Assembly (NCBI RefSeq): GCF_017315725.1
Contig: NZ_JAFLRG010000002.1
Location: 2,108,001 to 2,172,000, forward strand
Origin: Trinickia acidisoli
Lineage (GTDB): Bacteria; Pseudomonadota; Gammaproteobacteria; Burkholderiales; Burkholderiaceae
Reading direction: 5' to 3'
DNA: 64,000 bases
Shown here: in pieces, positions 50,742 through 59,928 of the stretch
Layout of the letters: each line of letters begins with the position of its first letter
How positions within the stretch are numbered: the first letter of the stretch is position 1
Program-made: the position numbers and the translations under genes
Notes under the pieces: model-generated
What the model was told of the DNA's origin: nothing
What the model saw: the letters and a program-made list of their open reading frames with translations, nothing else
Databases searched by the model: none

Positions 50742-51734
50742 TTAGTCGACCGTAACGACGATCTTGCCGATTTGCTCGTTCGATTCGAGGAAGCGGGTTG
50801 CTTCGCGGATCTGATCGAATTGGAAGGTCCGCGAGATAAGCGGGGCGAGCGCGCCAGATTCCAGACCTTCGCTAATGAACGCCTTGGCGCGTGCGAGAAG
50901 AGCGTCGTTGCTCGTGATCTCGATGTAAAGATAGCCCTTGAAGGTAAGGCTCTTGCCTAGTAATGCGAACTGCGGGAAGGTTCCTTCGTCCGTGCTGAGT
51001 GCGCCGTATTCAAGAAGGATGCCGCCGAACGACATGCACTGTGCAAGCTGGGCTACCGCGGGGCCGCCGATTGGATCGAAAACGACGCGAGCACCCTTCC
51101 CATTCGTGATCTCCTTCACGCGTGCCGCGAGGTCTTCTTCCGACGTGGCAATCACATGGTGCGCCCCGGCATCGCGAAGCGGTTGAGCCTTCGCACTTGT
51201 TCGAGAGGTAGCGATAACGGTTGCGCCAACGCTTCGAGCGACTTGAATCGCGGCGATGCCAACACTGCTCGATGCCGCTGAGATGATCACGAAATCATCG
51301 GAATTCAATTTCGCTTGCGCAATCAGCGCACCCCACGCGGTGATGTACTGCATCCACGATGCAGCGGCTTGTTCATAAGTCAAACGCGCCGGGTGCTTGA
51401 CGACATATTGGGCGGGAATGTTGATGAGTTCGCCGTAGGTGGGCCAGCGCGACATATCGAGTGTCGGAATGACACTGACAGCATCGCGTTCAGCAAGGCC
51501 CGTGACGTTTGCGCCCAGCGTCTTGACGACACCCGCCGCCTCGTAGCCAAGTTGAGACGGGAAGACCGCTTCTTGCAGATAGTGGCCAGTGCGGAACATA
51601 ACCTCGGCACGATTGAGGCCGATGGCCTTCACGGTGATTTGAACTTCGTCTGCGCCAGGTGCGGGAACGTCCACGTCTTCAATACGCAGCACGTCTGCAT
51701 CGCCATATTCATGAAAGCGGACAACACGAGTCAT
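50742..51734 (-). CDS. NADPH:quinone oxidoreductase-like MDR protein
   Basis: A 330-residue medium-chain dehydrogenase/reductase. It has the quinone-reductase form: GLNRAEVMFRTGHY in the catalytic domain, no cysteine ligands for zinc, and IISAASSSVGIAAIQVARSVGATVIATSRT for NADPH. It should reduce quinones, enones or similar electrophiles. It is divergent from a HxlR regulator, and the intergenic DNA holds a TTACAC/GTGTAA inverted repeat. HxlR proteins often respond to electrophiles, so this pair looks like a quinone or aldehyde stress-response unit. Confidence 0.85.
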   Translation of the reverse strand: MTRVVRFHEYGDADVLRIEDVDVPAPGADEVQITVKAIGLNRAEVMFRTGHYLQEAVFPSQLGYEAAGVVKTLGANVTGLAERDAVSVIPTLDMSRWPTYGELINIPAQYVVKHPARLTYEQAAASWMQYITAWGALIAQAKLNSDDFVIISAASSSVGIAAIQVARSVGATVIATSRTSAKAQPLRDAGAHHVIATSEEDLAARVKEITNGKGARVVFDPIGGPAVAQLAQCMSFGGILLEYGALSTDEGTFPQFALLGKSLTFKGYLYIEITSNDALLARAKAFISEGLESGALAPLISRTFQFDQIREATRFLESNEQIGKIVVTVD

Positions 51735-51825
51735 ATATCGCTCCTTGGAGGGTAGCTCGGGCTGTGCTGCCGAGCGTTGACTCCATTGTTCGCATATGCG
51801 TTGTGCGGAGCAATACTACAATTTT

Positions 51826-51856
51826 TTACACATACTATACAAAAGGGTAGTGTAAT
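51826..51856. promoter_or_regulatory. Inverted-repeat operator between quinone reductase and hxlR
   Basis: TTACAC (51826-51831) and GTGTAA (51851-51856) form six-base arms, with ACTA/TAGT partly extending them inward. The site is AT-rich and lies 38 bp upstream of the hxlR start. HxlR/YodB regulators bind such TAC-N-GTA-like repeats. Confidence 0.5.
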
Positions 51857-51893
51857 GTGCTGCCTCGCTCTGCTCGAATCTTGGAGATGGTGA

Positions 51894-52258
51894 TGCCGAA
51901 GCGTCGCAAATACGATGAAGTGCCGGCGTGCGCAATGGTCGCGACGCTCAACCTTATCAACGGTCGCTGGAAAGGTGTGATCCTCTACTACCTACAGACC
52001 AAAGGTACGTTGAGGTTCAATGAGTTGCACCGTCAACTGCCCGGCTGCACGCCGAGGCTACTCGTGAAGCAATTACGTGAACTCGAAGACGACGCGTTCA
52101 TTACCCGCACTGTTTATCCTGTCGTGCCGCCCAAAGTCGAATATGCCTTGACGGACGAGGGGCGCACTATCGGTCCTATTCTTTTGCAGCTCAACGAGTG
52201 GGGAACGGGCTGGCTCGAGCGGCGGGGTTTGCGACCCAAAGCCGTCGACGCGGCGTAG
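51894..52258 (+). CDS. HxlR-family winged-helix regulator
   Basis: A 121-residue protein with the HxlR pattern: ACAMVATLNLINGRWKGVILYYL, RFNELHRQLPGCTPRLLVKQLRELEDDAFITRTVY and PPKVEYALTDEG. A conserved Cys near the N-terminus (PACAM) is the redox-sensitive residue in characterised relatives. It likely senses electrophiles or quinones and controls the divergent quinone reductase. ATG 51894 is six bases after GGAG; the ATG at 51888 is too close. Confidence 0.88.
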
Positions 52259-52290
52259 TCAAACTGCCGAGTTGCCAGCCCCGATGGTGC

Positions 52291-52578
52291 TTATTGGCCT
52301 ACCGGCGATTTCGTGGTCGGGGTCGCCAGCGTGTTGTTAGTTCCGTAGGCGGGGGCGGCCGGCATCGAGTTAGTGTCCGTGCTATTGGGCTGAGCCGAGT
52401 TCATCGACCCAGCGCCGCTGTCCGAGTTGGTGATGCCGGGCGTGCCGTAGCCGCTCGTTGCAGCGGCCGGCGACTTCGTGGTCGGGGTCGCCAGCGTGTT
52501 GTTGCTTTGTGCATAAACGCCGCCCGACAGCATGAGTGCGACGGCGGCCGCGATCAGTGTGCTGGTTGACTTGTTCAT
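52291..52578 (-). CDS. Small secreted protein of unknown function with internal repeat
   Basis: A 95-residue hypothetical protein. It has a clear signal peptide (TLIAAAVALMLSGGVYA-Q, cleavage near residue 23) and a low-complexity mature part rich in Asn, Ser, Thr and Pro. The motif NNTLATPTTKSP occurs twice, near each end, and is also visible as near-identical DNA repeats. No domain is recognised. It is a typical small exported burkholderial protein; the repeat resembles a linker or surface tail. It has GAGGAGCG upstream of ATG 52578. Confidence 0.65.
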   Translation of the reverse strand: MNKSTSTLIAAAVALMLSGGVYAQSNNTLATPTTKSPAAATSGYGTPGITNSDSGAGSMNSAQPNSTDTNSMPAAPAYGTNNTLATPTTKSPVGQ

Positions 52579-52744
52579 GATCCGCTCCTCCTTGGTTGGG
52601 CTGAAATTTCGACGCGAACGATTCTTTCGTATTTCGTCGTGCCATAAACCGACAACTCGAGATCGAGTCCGCGCCAGCTAACACCAAGCTTAGGAAAGCG
52701 GCCGCTGATAATTCAGTGCGTTGTTCGCAATGGTGAATTTCGAT

Positions 52745-52767
52745 TTTCGGGTTAACCGGTTCCGAAA
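52745..52767. promoter_or_regulatory. LysR-box-like inverted repeat upstream of the glucarate LysR
   Basis: TTTCGG-N11-CCGAAA matches the T-N11-A rule for LysR sites, with an AACCGGTT palindrome inside it. It lies 53-75 bp upstream of the LysR start codon, suggesting autoregulation. No similar box was found before the GudP-like gene. Confidence 0.5.
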
Positions 52768-52819
52768 TGCGCTATGTTGCTCACCTGCGTTTCGGATTCC
52801 ACTCAAAAGCCGCTCCATC

Positions 52820-53704
52820 ATGTTCGAGATCAGTCAACTCCGGTGCTTCGTGGCTGTTGCCGAAGAACTGCACTTCAGCCGCGCGGCCGAGCGCTTGAAC
52901 ATGACGCAGCCGCCGCTCAGCCGGCAAATCCGCCTGCTCGAGCATCAGATCGGCACGGCGCTGCTGGACCGCACGAGCCGTACTGTCAGGCTCACCGCCG
53001 CGGGTCGTTCGTTCTTTCAGGAAGCGGCGCGGATTCTTCGCCTCGCCGAGGAAGCGGCTTACACGGCCCGTCGCGTCGCGAAGGGCGAGACCGGCTTTCT
53101 GTCGATCGGCTTTACCGCCGCCTCCGGCTACGGCCTTTTGCCGAACCTCATACGCCTCGTGCATGAACACTCGCCGGGCGTTGCGTTGACACTCAAGGAG
53201 CTCGTGAGTCGCGATCAACTCAAGGCGCTCGAGTCGGGGCAACTCGACCTCGGGCTAATGCGTCCGCATGTCGACAGCGGCGAGCTCGAAACAGCCTTGC
53301 TCAGCAAGGAAGGGCTCGTACTCGCGATTCCCGAGCGGGAGGCCGCGAACTGGCCCGAGTATCCGGTTGCCGCGGACCTGCACGGCCGCGCGCTTCTGAT
53401 GTACTCGCCCTACGAGGCCGATTACTTCTATCGCTTGATGCAGATGATTTTCGATCGCGCGGGCGTGGTGCCGGACATCGTCGAACATGTCGCGCAGATT
53501 CATACGATGCTGGCGCTCGTCCATGCGGGTATCGGCGCGGCATTGATACCGGCAACGGCAACGCGGCTGCGCTTCGAGGGCGTTGTATTGCGTAGGATCG
53601 AGACGGATCCGCCGCAGCCGGTCGAAACCATCTGCGCGTTCCGGCGCAACAACGACAACCCGATCCTCGAGATCGTCAAGACGCGGATTCTGCCGACTTT
53701 TTAG
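52820..53704 (+). CDS. LysR-type activator of the glucarate operon
   Basis: A 294-residue LysR regulator of the BenM/CatM-like branch. The helix-turn-helix is LHFSRAAERLNMTQPPLSRQIRLLE (residues 17-41), and the effector domain contains GETGFLSIGFTAASGYGLLPNLI. It is on the same strand as, and 185 bp before, the GudP-GudD-KdgD genes, so it is the likely sensor of glucarate or galactarate. ATG 52820 (MFEISQLRCF) is preferred over a frame to 52721. Confidence 0.85.
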   Translation: MFEISQLRCFVAVAEELHFSRAAERLNMTQPPLSRQIRLLEHQIGTALLDRTSRTVRLTAAGRSFFQEAARILRLAEEAAYTARRVAKGETGFLSIGFTAASGYGLLPNLIRLVHEHSPGVALTLKELVSRDQLKALESGQLDLGLMRPHVDSGELETALLSKEGLVLAIPEREAANWPEYPVAADLHGRALLMYSPYEADYFYRLMQMIFDRAGVVPDIVEHVAQIHTMLALVHAGIGAALIPATATRLRFEGVVLRRIETDPPQPVETICAFRRNNDNPILEIVKTRILPTF

Positions 53705-53728
53705 AACTCATGATTTTAGAACTCATGA
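53699..53728 (+). repeat. 15-bp tandem repeat at the LysR stop codon
   Basis: TTTTAGAACTCATGA occurs twice back to back (53699-53713 and 53714-53728). The first copy contains the LysR stop TAG. It is probably slippage or a small duplication. Confidence 0.8.
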
Positions 53729-53889
53729 GCACGCCACGCCGCCGATTCACTGCATTGATCCACAATTTGAATCGTTCGAGTCACTGGTTGATTTGATCCT
53801 GAATCCATCTCTTCCGACAATGCAACGGACAACAATGTCGGAGCCGCTCGTTGCCACGCTACGGGTACTTCGAATCGGAGGAGACGGAG

Positions 53890-55278
53890 ATGGAACAGAT
53901 ACACGTGCCGACTGCGTCGAGTGCACCGACCGCGGCACCGACCGCGGCGATCGCCGGCAAGCTCGCATCCCGCACCCGCTGGGGCATTCTCGCGATGCTT
54001 TTCATCGTCACGACGGTCAACTACGCCGACCGCGCGACGCTCTCGATTGCCGGATCGGCGATTCGCAAGGCGATGGCGCTTTCGCCTGTCGAAATGGGCT
54101 ACATTTTTTCGGCATTCGGATGGTCGTACGTGATCGCGCAGTTGCCCGGCGGCTGGCTGCTCGATCGGTTTGGTTCTCGGATCACTTATTTCTTCAGCAT
54201 CCTGCTCTGGTCGGTCTTCACGCTGTTTCAGGGAGCAGTCGGTTTCCTGACCGGCGGTGCGGCAGTTGCTGCATTGTTCTTGCTGCGTCTCGTCGTCGGC
54301 GCGGCCGAAGCGCCTTCGTTCCCCGGCAATAGTCGGATTGCCGCCGCGTGGTTTCCATCCCATGAACGGGGTATGGCCGCTGCGATCTTCAACTCTGCGC
54401 AGTATTTTGCGACCGTGCTGTTTGCGCCGATCATGGGCTGGCTCGTGCACAACTACGGATGGCAGAGTGCATTCGTATTCATGGGGGCGATAGGTATCGT
54501 CTGTGCGTGTATCTGGCTCAGCGTCATCCACGGGCCAAAGGAGCATCCGCGCGTCAGCGAAAGCGAACTCAGGTATATCGAGGAAGGCGGCGCGCTCGTT
54601 GCGCTCGATGCGGGCCGCGGCATAGCGCAACCTAAGCAGGTCGAGACATGGGCTTGCGTCAAAGAGCTGCTTGGCAATCGCATGTTGCTCGGGGTGTATA
54701 TCGGGCAGTACTGCATCACGACGCTCACCTACTTCTTTCTGACCTGGTTTCCGGTGTACCTCGTTCAGCAGCGCGGCATGACGATCCTCAAGGCCGGCGT
54801 CGTCGCATCGCTGCCGGCAATCTGCGGTTTCCTCGGCGGGATTGTCGGCGGCTGGCTGTCCGATCGCATGTCGACGTCGGGTCTCTCGCTGTCCGTTGCG
54901 CGCAAGACGCCGATCGTCGTAGGCATGCTGATGTCGATGAGCATGATTGCTTGCAGTTATATCCAAGCGAATACGTTGGTCATCATCGTGATGTCGCTCG
55001 CGTTTTTCGGTAAGGGTATCGGCGCGCTCGGCTGGGCCGTCGTGTCCGACACCTCGCCGCGCGAAGCGGCGGGCCTATCGGGCGGGCTCTTCAACACGTT
55101 CGGGAATGTCGCCGGTATTACGACGCCGATCGCGATCGGCTACATCGTGCAAGCAACCGGGTCGTTCGCGGGCGCACTCGTGTTCGTCAGCGCGAACGCG
55201 GCGATGGCCATCGTCAGCTACCTTTTCATCGTCGGCGAAATCAAACGCGTGCACCTCGTGAAATCGCTGGCGAAGTAA
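53890..55278 (+). CDS. gudP: GudP-like D-glucarate/galactarate MFS transporter
   Basis: A 462-residue ACS-family MFS protein with twelve spans. It shows TTVNYADRATLSIAGSAIRKAM and WSYVIAQLPGGWLLDRFG, the hexuronate/glucarate branch signatures. The C-terminus has GFLGGIVGGWLSDRM. GudP imports glucarate or galactarate with protons. Its location directly before gudD makes the substrate assignment strong. ATG 53890 with GGAGGAGACGG upstream was chosen. Confidence 0.88.
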   Translation: MEQIHVPTASSAPTAAPTAAIAGKLASRTRWGILAMLFIVTTVNYADRATLSIAGSAIRKAMALSPVEMGYIFSAFGWSYVIAQLPGGWLLDRFGSRITYFFSILLWSVFTLFQGAVGFLTGGAAVAALFLLRLVVGAAEAPSFPGNSRIAAAWFPSHERGMAAAIFNSAQYFATVLFAPIMGWLVHNYGWQSAFVFMGAIGIVCACIWLSVIHGPKEHPRVSESELRYIEEGGALVALDAGRGIAQPKQVETWACVKELLGNRMLLGVYIGQYCITTLTYFFLTWFPVYLVQQRGMTILKAGVVASLPAICGFLGGIVGGWLSDRMSTSGLSLSVARKTPIVVGMLMSMSMIACSYIQANTLVIIVMSLAFFGKGIGALGWAVVSDTSPREAAGLSGGLFNTFGNVAGITTPIAIGYIVQATGSFAGALVFVSANAAMAIVSYLFIVGEIKRVHLVKSLAK

Positions 55279-55318
55279 GCCGCGGCGTCGACTTTTCCTA
55301 CTCAGCGGAGCTTTGAAG

Positions 55319-56659
55319 ATGAATACGTTTCTTTCCGGCACGCCGATCGTGACGGACCTGCGGGTCATTCCGGTTGCAGGCCAGGACAGCATGCTGCTGA
55401 ACCTAAGCGGCGCGCACGGCCCCTGGTTTACGCGAAACATCGTCATCGTGCAGGACAGCGCCGGCCGCACAGGTTTGGGCGAAGTGCCCGGCGGCGAGGC
55501 AATCAGAAAGACGCTCGACGATGCACGCGCGCTCGTCGTGGGTCAGCCGATCGGGCGCTACAACGAGGTGCTGAATGCGATGCAAGCCGCATTCGCCGAC
55601 CGCGATGTGGGCGGCCGTGGCCTGCAGACCTTCGACCTGCGCACGACGATTCATGCGGTGACCGCGGTCGAATCGGCGCTGCTCGATCTGCTCGGCCAGT
55701 TCCTCGACGTGCCGGTTGCGGCGCTGCTCGGCACCGGGCAGCAGCGTGACGCGGTCGAGATGCTCGGCTATTTGTTTTACGTCGGCGATCGACGCAAGAC
55801 GCCGCTCGACTATCGTGCGGAGCCCGATGCCGGCGATGCGTGGTTCCGCTTGCGCAACGAAGCTGCGCTCACGCCCGAGGCTGTGGTTCGGCTCGCGGAG
55901 GCCTCGCAGGCGCGCTACGGCTTCAATGACTTCAAGCTCAAGGGCGGTGTGCTGAGCGGCGAGGCGGAGATGGACGCGATCGTCGCGCTGCACGAGCGCT
56001 TTTCCGATGCGCGCGTCACGCTCGATCCGAACGGTGCGTGGTCACTCGCGCAGGCCGTGCGGCTGTGCCGCGACAAGCATGGCGTATTGGCGTACGCCGA
56101 AGACCCGTGCGGTGCCGAAGGCGGTTATTCGGGCCGCGAGGTCATGGCCGAATTCCGCCGCGCGACGGGTCTGCCGACCGCGACCAACATGGTTGCGACC
56201 GACTGGCGCCAAATGGCGCATTCGATCCAATTGCAATCAGTCGACATTCCACTTGCCGACCCGCACTTCTGGACGATGCAGGGTTCGGTGCGCGTGGCAC
56301 AGCTTTGCCAGATGTTCGGACTCACATGGGGATCGCACTCGAACAATCACTTCGACATTTCGCTCGCGATGTTTACGCATGTCGGCGCGGCTGCGCCAGG
56401 CAGGGTGACCGCGATCGACACGCACTGGATTTGGCAGGACGGGCAGCGCTTGACGCGCGAGCCGCTGCAAATCGCAGGCGGCAAGATCTCGGTGCCGCAG
56501 AAACCGGGTCTCGGCATCGAAATCGATATGGACGCACTCGAAAAGGCACACGCGCTTTATCTGAAGCACGGCCTCGGCGCCCGTGACGACGCCGTCGCTA
56601 TGCAATACCTGATTCCGAACTGGACATTCGACAACAAGCGTCCGTGCCTCGTACGCTGA
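55319..56659 (+). CDS. gudD: D-glucarate dehydratase
   Basis: A 446-residue enolase-superfamily enzyme at family length. The catalytic pair is in FNDFKLKGG (Lys206, Lys208) and WGSHSNNHFDI (His340). The metal ligands fall around LDPNGAWS and AEDPCG, and an aromatic GALRTN-like region closes the lid. It removes water from D-glucarate (or L-idarate) to give 5-dehydro-4-deoxy-D-glucarate, the substrate of KdgD encoded next. GGAG lies upstream of ATG 55319, 41 bp after the transporter stop. Confidence 0.93.
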   Translation: MNTFLSGTPIVTDLRVIPVAGQDSMLLNLSGAHGPWFTRNIVIVQDSAGRTGLGEVPGGEAIRKTLDDARALVVGQPIGRYNEVLNAMQAAFADRDVGGRGLQTFDLRTTIHAVTAVESALLDLLGQFLDVPVAALLGTGQQRDAVEMLGYLFYVGDRRKTPLDYRAEPDAGDAWFRLRNEAALTPEAVVRLAEASQARYGFNDFKLKGGVLSGEAEMDAIVALHERFSDARVTLDPNGAWSLAQAVRLCRDKHGVLAYAEDPCGAEGGYSGREVMAEFRRATGLPTATNMVATDWRQMAHSIQLQSVDIPLADPHFWTMQGSVRVAQLCQMFGLTWGSHSNNHFDISLAMFTHVGAAAPGRVTAIDTHWIWQDGQRLTREPLQIAGGKISVPQKPGLGIEIDMDALEKAHALYLKHGLGARDDAVAMQYLIPNWTFDNKRPCLVR

Positions 56660-56712
56660 ACAGCACACGCTCTACTCCATACATTCACGGATTTCGTTGC
56701 AGGATCAAGATC

Positions 56713-57630
56713 ATGACCACACCGCAAGAACTCAAGGCCATCATTTCCGAAGGACTCCTATCTTTTCCCGTTACCGACTTCGATGCCAATGGTGATTTTC
56801 AGGCGGATACCTACGCGGCTCGCCTCGAGTGGCTCGCCCCTTACGGTGCCAGCGCGCTGTTTGCTGCGGGCGGTACGGGGGAGTTCTTTTCGCTGACGAA
56901 AAGCGAATACTCGAACGTGATCCAAACGGCCACCGAAACGTGCAAGGGCAAAGTGCCGATTTTGGCCGGCGCGGGCGGCCCGACGCGCGTGGCGATCGAA
57001 TATGCGCAGGAAGCGCAGCGCAAGGGTGCGCAGGGAATCTTGCTGATGCCGCATTACCTGACGGAGGCATCGCAAGAAGGTATCGCCGCACATGTCGAGC
57101 AGATCTGCAAGGCGGTGCCGACGATGGGGGTGATCGTCTATAACCGTGCGAACTCCAAGCTCAACGCCGATATGCTCGAGCCATTGGCGGATCGTTGCGA
57201 GAATCTAATCGGCTTCAAGGATGGCGTGGGCGAGATCGAGGCGATGGTGACGATTCGCCGACGGCTCGGTGATCGCTTTGCTTATCTCGGTGGGTTGCCT
57301 ACGGCGGAAGTGTATGCGGCGGCGTACAAGGCACTTGGCGTGCCGGTGTACTCATCGGCTGTCTTCAACTTCATTCCGAAGACGGCAATGGCTTTCTATC
57401 GTGCGATCGCTTCTGATGATCACGCCGAGGCGGGCCGTTTAATCGATGAGTTTTTTCTTCCGTATCTCAAGATCCGCAATCGTCGCGCGGGTTATGCGGT
57501 GAGTATCGTGAAGGCCGGTGCGAAGTTGGTCGGCCGCGATGCGGGTCCTGTGCGCGCGCCGCTGACCGATTTGAACGACGAGGAATTGGCGCAGTTGGAT
57601 GCGCTTATCAAGAAGCTGGGGCCGCAGTAA
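56713..57630 (+). CDS. kdgD: 5-dehydro-4-deoxyglucarate dehydratase
   Basis: A 305-residue DapA-superfamily aldolase-fold enzyme. The Schiff-base Lys169 is in NLIGFKDGVGE; the conserved Tyr is in VIVYNRAN. Substrate-facing FAAGGTGEFFSL near the N-terminus is diagnostic of the KdgD group. It dehydrates and decarboxylates 5-dehydro-4-deoxyglucarate to 2,5-dioxopentanoate, which an aldehyde dehydrogenase then oxidises to 2-oxoglutarate; that dehydrogenase gene is not in the window. ATG 56713 gives the usual length; an open frame to 56644 overlaps gudD and is rejected. Confidence 0.93.
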   Translation: MTTPQELKAIISEGLLSFPVTDFDANGDFQADTYAARLEWLAPYGASALFAAGGTGEFFSLTKSEYSNVIQTATETCKGKVPILAGAGGPTRVAIEYAQEAQRKGAQGILLMPHYLTEASQEGIAAHVEQICKAVPTMGVIVYNRANSKLNADMLEPLADRCENLIGFKDGVGEIEAMVTIRRRLGDRFAYLGGLPTAEVYAAAYKALGVPVYSSAVFNFIPKTAMAFYRAIASDDHAEAGRLIDEFFLPYLKIRNRRAGYAVSIVKAGAKLVGRDAGPVRAPLTDLNDEELAQLDALIKKLGPQ

Positions 57631-57745
57631 GTACGGTTGCATCGAGTCGCCGGCTTCCGATATCCGAGCCGTTGCGGTGTGACTCGGATGTCGGGTTGGG
57701 TTTGCGCAGTCGGTTTGGACCGACCGGCTTCGACAGCCGGTATGA

Positions 57746-57773
57746 TGGCGGGCTTGCGCCGGGCTCAAAGCCC
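57746..57773 (+). terminator. Hairpin between kdgD and ppnP
   Basis: GCGGGCTT and its complement AAGCCCGC form an 8-bp stem around a 12-base loop. No clear T-tract follows, so it may be a weak terminator or an mRNA hairpin in the ppnP leader. The flanking 57631-57823 shows nothing else. Confidence 0.4.
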
Positions 57774-57823
57774 GCGCAGATCAAGCCCCCTTTACGACGA
57801 TCCAAATCCAAAGGAAGACCGCC

Positions 57824-58144
57824 ATGACGGCCGAAACGCAATTCGACCAAGTTTCCGTTATCAAACGAGCGAACGTCTACTTCGACGGCAAGTGCGTCTC
57901 GCACACCGTGCTCTTCGCCGACGGCTCGCGCAAGACGCTCGGCGTGATCCTGCCTGGCCTGCTGAACTTCGGCACCGATGCGCCGGAACTCATGGAAGTG
58001 CAGGCCGGCCAATGCCGTATCCGCATCGAAGGTAGCAATCAGTGGACGACGTATGGCGCGGGCGAGTCGTTCTCCGTGCCTGGCAAGAGCCGCTTCGATA
58101 TCGAAGTGAGCGAAACGCTGGACTACGTTTGTAGTTATCTGTGA
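57824..58144 (+). CDS. ppnP: Pyrimidine/purine nucleoside phosphorylase
   Basis: A 106-residue single-domain cupin of the PpnP (YaiE) family. It has VIKRANVYFDGKCVSHTVLFADGSRKTLGVILPG and WTTYGAGESFSVPGKSRFDIEV, the family's hallmark blocks, and standard length. PpnP phosphorolyses a broad set of nucleosides to base plus (deoxy)ribose-1-phosphate in the cytoplasm. It is a single-gene unit with a strong AAGGAAGACC-type ribosome site. Confidence 0.92.
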   Translation: MTAETQFDQVSVIKRANVYFDGKCVSHTVLFADGSRKTLGVILPGLLNFGTDAPELMEVQAGQCRIRIEGSNQWTTYGAGESFSVPGKSRFDIEVSETLDYVCSYL

Positions 58145-58888
58145 GGATGACGTGCCCGACGATACTTCAGAGGGTCACCGGTGGCGATAAGCGCGCGGGC
58201 AGCGTAGCGATCGGATTCGTTTCGTGCTGCTTGCGCCGCGCCGATGACATCCCTGGCTTGCACCTTCAGGATCATAGCCACCCGGGCTCGTACACCGGCG
58301 GTGTCAAACCCGTGTTTTCTCAGCCATGTGATGATGGTCGCACCCTGCAACCACGATGACGGCACGCCGTTGGGCAGCGTTGGCATAGTGGTGAACGCCA
58401 GCAACACCTCGAACTCCCGTCGAGGGCTTGCCAACACTTCTGCCCGCATCGCGTCGCAAAGCTGTGCCAGTGCGATTGGGCATCGTACAGGTAGACGATT
58501 AACTGAGCGAGCTAACGCAGCTCCGGCAACCGAATGATGCGTCCCGGGCGCGTGACCTTATCCTACCGCCGGTGTAATGCGAGCGCATGAAGAACACGAC
58601 AGCGAATCCGACGAAGGAGAACGTCGCCAGCACGCGCGTGTCTGACCGCGACATCAGTTGGTCGACGACGGGCGCGAGGGCTCGCGGACGACGACCCGTT
58701 GCACCAGGCCGATCTGTCGACTAATATCGCGCAGGATTTGTCACTGAATCGTCCACTGAACATATGCCGCGCCCCGCGTGCGCGGTGTATGTTCAGGACT
58801 CCGAACGATGTCGCAGGTTGGACGAATCCGCGGTGGCACAAGGCTGCGGCCGCAACAGATAGTTTTGGTCAGATGAAAGGGTAAGCGT
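58145..58888. other. 744-bp stretch with no recognised gene
   Basis: Short frames exist on both strands (for example 58588-58725 plus and 58135-58449 minus), but none shows family similarity or convincing start context. No tRNA-like or transposase-like sequence was seen. The segment near the right end (58800-58888) carries the entericidin promoter. Confidence 0.5.
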
Positions 58889-59017
58889 ATGTCGAAGCGG
58901 TGGGTAACGAGGCTGGTGCTGGTAGGCGGTTTGCTCTTGTTGGCAGGCTGCAACACGGTGGCTGGAATGGGCCAGGACATCTCCGGCTCCGCCCGGGCCG
59001 TTCAACGAGCCATGTAA
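58889..59017 (+). CDS. Entericidin A/B-family lipoprotein
   Basis: A 42-residue small lipoprotein: signal sequence then lipobox LLAG-Cys21, followed by NTVAGMGQDISGSA, the entericidin signature. Entericidins are stress-induced cell-envelope lipopeptides that in enterobacteria form an antidote/toxin pair; here only one copy is seen. It has no close neighbour on the same strand and 35 bp separate it from the convergent TauC-type gene. Confidence 0.85.
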   Translation: MSKRWVTRLVLVGGLLLLAGCNTVAGMGQDISGSARAVQRAM

Positions 59018-59052
59018 GCAGATGTAAAGAGTTCAACCGGATTTAACCGGAT

Positions 59053-59928
59053 TCAGCCGCCTTTCCCGCTCCAGGGTACAAGGCGACGCTGAAGTGCCCG
59101 CAGTCCGAGTTCGAGCGCGACGGCGATGGCCGCTATCACCAGGATGCCGACGAGCACGACGTCGGTCGCAAGGTATTGCGAAGCGGACTGCACCATGAAG
59201 CCGAGGCCACGTGTGGCGGCAACGAGTTCGGCCGCCACGAGCGTCGACCAGCCGACGCCGAGGCCGATCCGTATCCCGGACAGAATATCGGGCAATGCAT
59301 GAGGCAGCACGACGTGGCGGATCAGTTGTCGGCCGGTCGCGCCGAGCGCCTGGGCCGCGCGAATCTTCGCCGCATCGACGTGACGCACTCCATTGGCCGT
59401 GGAGATTGCGATCGGTGCGAAGATCGCGAGATAGATGAGCAGCACCTTCGCGAACTCTCCGATGCCGAACCAGATCACGATCAACGGTAAATAGGCAAGC
59501 GGCGGAATAGGCCGGTAAAACTCGATCAACGGATCGAGTACACCGCGCGCGATCCGGCTGCGGCCGATCAGCACGCCGGATGGAATGGCGGTCGCGGTTG
59601 CCGCCGCGAGCGCAAGCAGGATTCGCCGCAGGCTCGCCCAAAGATGCTGCCCGAGCGTCGCATCCATGTAGCCGCGCGTGCTCACGATCCAGAGCCGCTT
59701 CAGTACGTCGCCCGGAGAGGGCAGAAAGAGCGGCGGGATCCAACCGCTGCGGGTGGACAACCACCAAAAGAGCAAGAGCAGGGCGACAGTCGCCATGCTG
59801 ATCGTCGACGGCGAAACAGCCGTTTCGCGTAAGCGGCGCGAACGTCGGAATGCTTGGTTTGCTGGAAGGACTTCTTCGCTTTCGTTATCGGTGAAGGCGC
59901 GCGGCGAATCGATCGAGATGCGGTTCAT
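59053..59928 (-). CDS. Sulfonate/taurine ABC transporter permease (TauC/SsuC type)
   Basis: A 291-residue membrane permease. The cytoplasmic head (1-45) is followed by six spans and the EAA loop KIRAAQALGATGRQLIRHVVLPHALPDILSG (about residues 180-210). ARG-like LGVGWSTLVAAELVAATRGLGFMV is typical of nitrate/sulfonate/taurine permeases. It overlaps the upstream ATPase gene by four bases (ATGA, 59925-59928). It is the last gene of a six-gene sulfonate block. Confidence 0.9.
   Translation of the reverse strand: MNRISIDSPRAFTDNESEEVLPANQAFRRSRRLRETAVSPSTISMATVALLLLFWWLSTRSGWIPPLFLPSPGDVLKRLWIVSTRGYMDATLGQHLWASLRRILLALAAATATAIPSGVLIGRSRIARGVLDPLIEFYRPIPPLAYLPLIVIWFGIGEFAKVLLIYLAIFAPIAISTANGVRHVDAAKIRAAQALGATGRQLIRHVVLPHALPDILSGIRIGLGVGWSTLVAAELVAATRGLGFMVQSASQYLATDVVLVGILVIAAIAVALELGLRALQRRLVPWSGKGG

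Noticed and set aside
53716..54966. A 416-codon frame antisense to the GudP-like gene
   Set aside because: Same shadow pattern: charged, repetitive translation with no domain, opposite a well-supported transporter.
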